Shown: piece after piece, positions 6,597 through 10,416 of the stretch
Layout: the number at the start of each line of letters is the position of its first letter
Position numbering within the stretch: the first letter of the stretch is position 1
Assembly: GCA_016840965.1 (NCBI GenBank)
Contig: JAEORI010000230.1
Span: 1-10,416 of the forward strand
Origin: Candidatus Thorarchaeota archaeon
GTDB lineage: Archaea > Asgardarchaeota > Thorarchaeia > Thorarchaeales > Thorarchaeaceae
DNA length: 10,416 nucleotides
Reading direction: 5' to 3'
Made by a program: the position numbers and the translations under genes
The notes under the pieces: generated by a model
Seen by the model: only the letters and a program-made list of their open reading frames with translations
The model's database searches: none
What the model was told of the DNA's origin: nothing

Positions 6597-7251
6597 TTGG
6601 TCGATGAGTAAAGAGTCGAACTTTTATCACGTCACGGCGAACGACCTTTTCCGTCTGTGCTTGAATAACGTCTTGCGTCTGCAAAGCGTCTTCCATGGTA
6701 GTTTTCAGAGTGTCTTTTGAAACAAGCAAATGAATCTTTTCATCAATTGATGAGATTACATCACCAGGAACAATGATGTCTACATCAGTTTTTAATCCAG
6801 CAGCCTCTAGTTTCTCCTCAATGAAGCTGCCGCCCACAATCATTGAAACTGATCCATCTATATCAAAATCAACATCTATAACCCGACCCACCTTCTTTCC
6901 ATTCTTATCTACAATGTCCATCTTCATGAAATCTGAAAGCCTGATATCTCCCGCTGGGATTGCATCTGATTCTAATGTTGTTTTTAAGGAGTTCTTAGTC
7001 GTATTTATGTGGACATTGTCATCGATCCTCTCTATTAATGACTCATCAAATATCGGATCCAAATCAGGTCGAAACTTTATTGATTCCAAGAACTCTTCCC
7101 ATCGAGAACCCGAAAGAATGAATTTTGATAACTTAAGTTCTCCATCAAATGAAAAGGTCAAATCCCCGACCTTGCCAATTTTCTCACCAGATGAATCAAG
7201 AACATCTGCTTTCATCATTTCTCTAGAACAAATCGAACGTGCGACTTTCAT
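6592..7251 (-). CDS. Tandem PRC-barrel domain protein
   Basis: This 219-residue protein consists of two similar PRC-barrel units. Unit 1 spans about 12-95 (MMKADVLDSSGEKIGKVGDL ... KNSLKTTLE); unit 2 spans about 107-187 (FMKMDIVDKNGKKVGRVIDV ... KDTLKTTME). The shared D-x-x-G-x-K-x-G-x-V core and the matching LKTT(L/M)E ends show internal duplication. A charged C-terminal tail (about 190-219) follows. There are no membrane segments or signal peptide, so it is expected in the cytoplasm. PRC barrels act as RNA-processing (RimM-like) or assembly modules, and haloarchaeal PRC-barrel proteins take part in cell division (CdpA/CdpB); which role applies here is unknown. The ATG at 7251 has GTGAGGT 6 bases upstream, a strong ribosome site. 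The gene diverges from the zinc-ribbon gene. Confidence 0.82.
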   Translation of the reverse strand: MKVARSICSREMMKADVLDSSGEKIGKVGDLTFSFDGELKLSKFILSGSRWEEFLESIKFRPDLDPIFDESLIERIDDNVHINTTKNSLKTTLESDAIPAGDIRLSDFMKMDIVDKNGKKVGRVIDVDFDIDGSVSMIVGGSFIEEKLEAAGLKTDVDIIVPGDVISSIDEKIHLLVSKDTLKTTMEDALQTQDVIQAQTEKVVRRDVIKVRLFTHRPM

Positions 7252-7282
7252 CGAATAACCTCACAAAAAACATTAACCATAG

Positions 7283-7290
7283 TTAATTAA
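7283..7290. promoter_or_regulatory. Palindromic TATA-like element between divergent genes
   Basis: TTAATTAA is self-complementary and lies between the divergent PRC-barrel and zinc-ribbon genes. On the minus strand it is about 35 bases from the PRC-barrel ATG, allowing a very short leader. On the plus strand it is about 100 bases from the zinc-ribbon ATG. It might serve either or both directions. Confidence 0.3.
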
Positions 7291-7360
7291 ACTCTTCCAT
7301 TGGTTTACCTTGTATCACGCAGAGAACATAACATCTCAAGTTCTTGAAATGAACTGATTA

Positions 7361-7385
7361 CCCCTCAAAGAAATAACGAGAGGGG
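7361..7385 (+). promoter_or_regulatory. Hairpin covering the ribosome site of the zinc-ribbon gene
   Basis: CCCCTC (7361-7366) is perfectly complementary to GAGGGG (7380-7385), with a 13-base loop. GAGGGG is also the best ribosome site for the ATG at 7393, so folding would hide it. A neighbouring AGTTC (7339-7343) can pair with GAACT at 7351-7355 or with GAACT at 7385-7389, which could give competing folds. Confidence 0.35.
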
Positions 7386-7392
7386 AACTGCA

Positions 7393-7800
7393 ATGGTTAA
7401 AACTTGCGATTCTTGCGGGTCTACTGATAGTGTTCAGTTCGTTTACAACTCATTTTCTGAAGGTGGCGATTGGAGATGTAATACTTGTCTGAACAAGCAG
7501 TTCCCAGAGGGGTCTCGAATTGTCAAATTCACCGATATATCACATCCACTTCGACCTGCCTACTACCTCTGCATAGAAACCCAAGAAGACTTAGATCTCA
7601 TTATGACCGTTGGTGAGAGAGCACACACTATGGGAGCAAAGGGAATTGAGGCATGTTTCTATACTGCATTTAAACGTGGAAGGAGAATTGGTCCACATTC
7701 ATTCACTTTGGGCCATGATGGTAGTGTTGCCCAGCTTCGTTCACATGTGGATACACTTCGAATGTATCTCGAAACTTCAGAGAGAATAGCTTTGGACTAA
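7393..7800 (+). CDS. Zinc-ribbon-containing protein of unknown function
   Basis: This 135-residue protein has an N-terminal zinc-binding knuckle pair: C5-x2-C8 and C29-x2-C32, about 20 residues apart, a classic four-cysteine ribbon. The remainder (about 40-130) alternates predicted strands and helices, ends in a helix, and matches no family I recognise. It lacks membrane segments and is likely cytoplasmic. The ATG at 7393 follows GAGGGG by 7 bases, and that site can be hidden by a hairpin. The radical SAM gene starts 63 bases downstream on the same strand, so the two may share a transcript. Possible roles are nucleic-acid or protein binding in support of the enzyme; this is inference. Confidence 0.7.
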   Translation: MVKTCDSCGSTDSVQFVYNSFSEGGDWRCNTCLNKQFPEGSRIVKFTDISHPLRPAYYLCIETQEDLDLIMTVGERAHTMGAKGIEACFYTAFKRGRRIGPHSFTLGHDGSVAQLRSHVDTLRMYLETSERIALD

Positions 7801-7863
7801 CCTCCGCAAACGGAAAGACTAACAGGTGCATTTCCTTAAGCAGAGTTAGGAGCTCCACAGACT

Positions 7864-8985
7864 ATGTCTAGAGAGGAATTGCCGTATTTAGATCATTATC
7901 ATTTTGAGATGGGTCCAATAAGACCACCAAGTGAGGCAACTAGTCTTCTTCTTCGTGTTACTCGAAATTGCGAATGGAACCGTTGTTTGTTTTGTCCTGT
8001 CTATAAGGAAACAGAATTCTCTATTCGTCCATTAGAGCATGTGCTCCATGATATTGATCTTGTCAGGAAATATGTAGACTTTCTTGACAATCCCTCTGAA
8101 AACATCGTTATTGAAGAACCACTTGCATATGACTCTGCAATGCATTGGGTTGGGCATAGTATGAAGTCAGTCTTTCTTCAGGATGCAGATTCACTTGCAA
8201 TTGGAGCAGAAAATCTCTCAATAATATTGAGTCATCTATATGATAAATTTCCAGACATCGAAAGAGTGACCTCTTATTCCCGTTCTTCGACTGTTAACAA
8301 GATGAGTATTGCAGACTTAGTTACTCTACGTGAAGCTGGTCTAACGAGGATTCATGTAGGTTTAGAATCTGGTTCTGATCGTGTACTGAAAATGGTACGA
8401 AAGGGTGCATCCAAATCAATCCATATTCAGGCTGGGATGAAGGTGAAGGAGGCTGGCATGGAATTATCGGAATATATTATGCCAGGACTAGGAGGAAGAA
8501 GCCTCTCCGAGGAACATGCAATTGAATCAGCAGATGCTTTAAACAAAATTGATCCTGATTTCATTCGATTGCGGCCACTAGCATTCCCAATTCGTGCTCC
8601 TCTGTATGAATTGATGATGTCCGGTCAATTTGATAGATGTAACGACATTGAGATAGCAGAAGAACTCCATACTTTGATTGAGCACCTTCAAGGAATCTCA
8701 AGCTACCTTGTGAGCGATCACATTCTGAACTTATTTGCAGACCTCAAAGGACAGTTACCTGCAGACAAGGATCGGATGATGTCCATCCTCCAACGCTTTC
8801 TTGCACTAAATGAATCTGAACAGCTCCTCTATCGTTTTGGCAGACGCCTAGGAGCCTTCACAAGCCTAGATGATTTGAATGATGTTCCTCGTAGAAAACG
8901 GGTTGGTGAGATCTTGTCTTCGAATAATGTCAACTCCCAGAATATTGATAGCTTCGTTGACGAAATGATGAGACAATTCATTTGA
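7864..8985 (+). CDS. Radical SAM protein with CX4CX2C cluster motif
   Basis: This 373-residue protein has three cysteines, C36, C41 and C44, in NCEWNRCLFCPVYK. They should hold a 4Fe-4S cluster for reductive cleavage of S-adenosylmethionine. The spacing CX4CX2C differs from the usual CX3CX2C. The SAM-binding strand FLQDADSL (104-111) and the Elp3/MiaB-like segment HVGLESGSDRVLKMVRKG (164-181) support a radical SAM barrel of the B12-independent Elp3-like superfamily branch. An additional helical region (about 255-373) with no obvious cluster motif ends the protein. No second Cys-rich cluster, B12 or TRAM domain is seen, so it is probably not a methylthiotransferase. The substrate is unknown. 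The ATG at 7864 follows an AGGAG by 11 bases, somewhat far for a ribosome site. Confidence 0.85.
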   Translation: MSREELPYLDHYHFEMGPIRPPSEATSLLLRVTRNCEWNRCLFCPVYKETEFSIRPLEHVLHDIDLVRKYVDFLDNPSENIVIEEPLAYDSAMHWVGHSMKSVFLQDADSLAIGAENLSIILSHLYDKFPDIERVTSYSRSSTVNKMSIADLVTLREAGLTRIHVGLESGSDRVLKMVRKGASKSIHIQAGMKVKEAGMELSEYIMPGLGGRSLSEEHAIESADALNKIDPDFIRLRPLAFPIRAPLYELMMSGQFDRCNDIEIAEELHTLIEHLQGISSYLVSDHILNLFADLKGQLPADKDRMMSILQRFLALNESEQLLYRFGRRLGAFTSLDDLNDVPRRKRVGEILSSNNVNSQNIDSFVDEMMRQFI

Positions 8986-9002
8986 TACGTTTAGTCAGTA
9001 GA

Positions 9003-9009
9003 TTTTTAT
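9003..9009 (+). promoter_or_regulatory. TATA-like element for the small membrane protein gene
   Basis: TTTTTAT lies just after the radical SAM stop. A transcript start near 9030 would leave a short leader containing the GAGG ribosome site at 9044-9047. This would make the following genes a separate unit from the radical SAM gene. Confidence 0.3.
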
Positions 9010-9055
9010 CATAGCAGTTCTCGCAGTTACGCTATAATCCCGCGAGGAAATGGGT

Positions 9056-9433
9056 ATGCAATTCGAATGGTTATTCACTATAGGTATTATGAACATCCTA
9101 TTGATTATAGCTCTGTTCTTCATAGTCAACCTGCTAATCCAAGGCATCTTTCTTGGAATTGGACTAGGTTTTGTTAATGGTCAGAACAGAGACCTCAGTT
9201 CAACATTTGTTACTGCCTTGTTGATGTCACTGGTGATTTGGATTCCCTGTTTGGGATGTTTCATCGCATGGTACTTCATCAAGAGTCGGCATGAGGTCGG
9301 TTGGGGAGGGGCACTAGTCGCATGGTTATTAGGTGGAATAATCATGTTTCTCGTTGTCCTGGCAATAATCCTGTTCGCTTTCGGTGCTATCTGGTCCGCA
9401 ATCTTTGCTGGTCTATTTCCAGGATTCCCATAG
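9056..9433 (+). CDS. Small three-helix integral membrane protein of unknown function
   Basis: The protein has 125 residues and is strongly hydrophobic. Helix 1 is about 7-38 and ends in a glycine-rich turn (FLGIGLGF). A polar loop NGQNRDLS (41-48) follows. Helix 2 is about 50-74 (with C65 and C68 in IPCLGCF), followed by the basic/acidic loop KSRHEVG (76-82). Helix 3 is about 84-117. No catalytic motif is visible, so it may be a structural or accessory membrane protein. The ATG at 9056 is chosen because GAGG (9044-9047) sits 8 bases upstream; the ATG at 9050 in the same frame is only 2 bases from that site. The next gene starts 38 bases downstream and also encodes a membrane protein, so a joint membrane role is possible. 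Confidence 0.72.
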   Translation: MQFEWLFTIGIMNILLIIALFFIVNLLIQGIFLGIGLGFVNGQNRDLSSTFVTALLMSLVIWIPCLGCFIAWYFIKSRHEVGWGGALVAWLLGGIIMFLVVLAIILFAFGAIWSAIFAGLFPGFP

Positions 9434-9471
9434 AATCATGAACCATTGACACATTTACCGTGTGAACTGTA

Positions 9472-10164
9472 ATGGAAGAGGAAAAGAGAGGGTTGACTCA
9501 ACGACGCTGTGAAGAAATCCTTGATGATAAAACTCGAGGTAAACTCGTGTTGAATCTGCGCCACGTGTTTCGACACCCTCTCTTGTTCCTTAAAGTGACT
9601 GATCCTTTTATTACAGCACATCATCCGATGTGTAATCATTTTGACACTCACTCTGTTACGATTCGTGGAAGAAGATGGTGTATCGGATGCACATTCAACA
9701 CCATCTCGTTTTTTGCGGCGATGATTTTTCTGATGGCTATATGGCTGATTAACGCCAATCTACTGGTTAGATTCTATTTGTTTTGGGGCGGAGTACTGGG
9801 AAGCGCTGTTTACTTTCTCGCGAGTCTATCAGGCTTAGCTGACTATGGACCAAAAACGAAGATTGCATCCAAATTCGTCCTTGGATCTTCGTTTGCTTGT
9901 ATTTGTTGGTCGATTCTACTTGCAAATGGGTTATTTTCACCTGGTCTGGAATTCAAGATTGCAATCATCTTTGGTCTATATTTGTGCTTCATTACTGTTC
10001 TGAATATCAAACGGAGTTACGAGGTCTTTCATGAATGTGAAGAGTGTGAATTCAAAATGCGATGGAGTAAATGCCCCGGTTTCAGAAACATCGCCTGCCG
10101 ACTTGTTGAAGAAGGATTCGTATCTCCAGAAGAAAAGAAACCTATTGCCCATCAAGACGTCTGA
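9472..10164 (+). CDS. DUF2085-like cysteine-rich membrane protein
   Basis: This 230-residue protein starts with a soluble segment (1-45), then HPMCNHFDTHSVTIRGRRWCIGCTF (51-75) with C54, H56, C70 and C73. This resembles the conserved C/H...GR...CxxC segment of DUF2085 membrane proteins. Hydrophobic helices follow at about 78-96, 101-119, 136-152 and 161-178. A C-terminal cytosolic-type cluster has C189, C192, C201 and C209, so two metal-binding sites, one on each side of the helices, are plausible. The function of DUF2085 proteins is not known to me. The ATG at 9472 has only a weak ribosome site. The last 23 bases overlap, on the opposite strand, the end of the nucleoside phosphorylase gene. 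Confidence 0.65.
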   Translation: MEEEKRGLTQRRCEEILDDKTRGKLVLNLRHVFRHPLLFLKVTDPFITAHHPMCNHFDTHSVTIRGRRWCIGCTFNTISFFAAMIFLMAIWLINANLLVRFYLFWGGVLGSAVYFLASLSGLADYGPKTKIASKFVLGSSFACICWSILLANGLFSPGLEFKIAIIFGLYLCFITVLNIKRSYEVFHECEECEFKMRWSKCPGFRNIACRLVEEGFVSPEEKKPIAHQDV

Positions 10165-10416
10165 TTGTTTCAAGAGCAATTTTGATCATATTCTTCTCCC
10201 CTAACTCAAACTCAGCAACTCTCTGTCCCTTGTATCGATTCTCGGTGGTCACAAGATTAGAACCTACTGTCAGTATTCCACCTGCCCTTTTTCCAAGATC
10301 TATTGCCGCCATCAAAATCGCAGATAATTCCATCTCAAGAGCTACAGCACCGAGTTTTGCATACTGTTCATTTAGTTTTGGTGAACGTTCTCGAAGGTAG
10401 AAGTTTTCACATGTCC
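10142..10416 (-). CDS. Uridine phosphorylase-like nucleoside phosphorylase, 5' end cut by window edge
   Basis: The last 90 or so codons are in view; the frame is open to the right edge with no start. The segment GAVALEMELSAILMAAIDLG carries the EME element that in the PNP/uridine phosphorylase family contacts the ribose (Met-Glu pair). It is followed by GILTVGSNLVT and a final helix ending IALETIRRL before TAG. The family cleaves nucleosides with phosphate to free base and ribose-1-phosphate in salvage. Uridine phosphorylase is favoured by this pattern, but purine specificity is not excluded. The gene converges on and overlaps the DUF2085-like gene by 23 bases (10142-10164). Confidence 0.75.
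   Translation of the reverse strand, partial: TCENFYLRERSPKLNEQYAKLGAVALEMELSAILMAAIDLGKRAGGILTVGSNLVTTENRYKGQRVAEFELGEKNMIKIALETIRRLDGQ

Noticed and set aside
6773..7258. 161-codon plus-strand ORF opposite the PRC-barrel gene
   Set aside because: It is a reverse-strand shadow; the minus frame shows a clear duplicated PRC-barrel pattern and a strong ribosome site.

Overview
This window looks like a chromosomal piece of an archaeon. The coding genes include a TrmB-family regulator with an archaeal/methanogen-type MEDS sensor domain, Lrp/AsnC-like regulators, a small archaeal winged-helix protein and a tandem PRC-barrel protein. Several genes are preceded by plausible TATA boxes about 25 bases before the expected transcript start, and GGAG/GAGG ribosome sites are common. 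The moderate base composition and the abundance of one-component regulators would fit an Asgard archaeon such as a Thorarchaeia-like lineage, but that assignment is only inference. No tRNA, rRNA, transposase, CRISPR array or phage gene was found.

Layout. Positions 1-2168 (minus strand): a partial M50-like membrane metalloprotease running off the left edge, then a two-gene unit with a 3-base gap, made of a CARF-like/winged-helix regulator and a tandem-GNAT acetyltransferase. Upstream of that unit (2169-2523) is a G+C-rich island with a strong minus-strand TATA box. It carries either a structured RNA leader or a leaderless 52-codon micro-ORF. Positions 2524-4197 (minus): a large regulator with two Lrp-like winged helices. 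Positions 4198-4799: a long divergent intergenic region. Position 4800 onward: a small winged-helix protein (plus), facing a TrmB-MEDS regulator (minus, 5056-6471). Next is a tandem PRC-barrel protein (minus, 6592-7251).

The right third is mainly plus strand: a zinc-ribbon protein of unknown function and a radical SAM enzyme (CX4CX2C cluster motif), probably co-expressed; then a three-helix membrane protein and a DUF2085-like cysteine-rich membrane protein. The latter overlaps tail-to-tail with the 3' part of a uridine-phosphorylase-like gene that enters from the right edge.

Four separate DNA-binding regulators lie between 1482 and 6471, so the left half reads as a signalling/regulatory neighbourhood. 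The most interesting unexplained items are the structured leader before the CARF-GNAT unit, a CARF-type sensor with no CRISPR locus in view, and the zinc-ribbon/radical SAM pair with a hairpin over the first gene's ribosome site.
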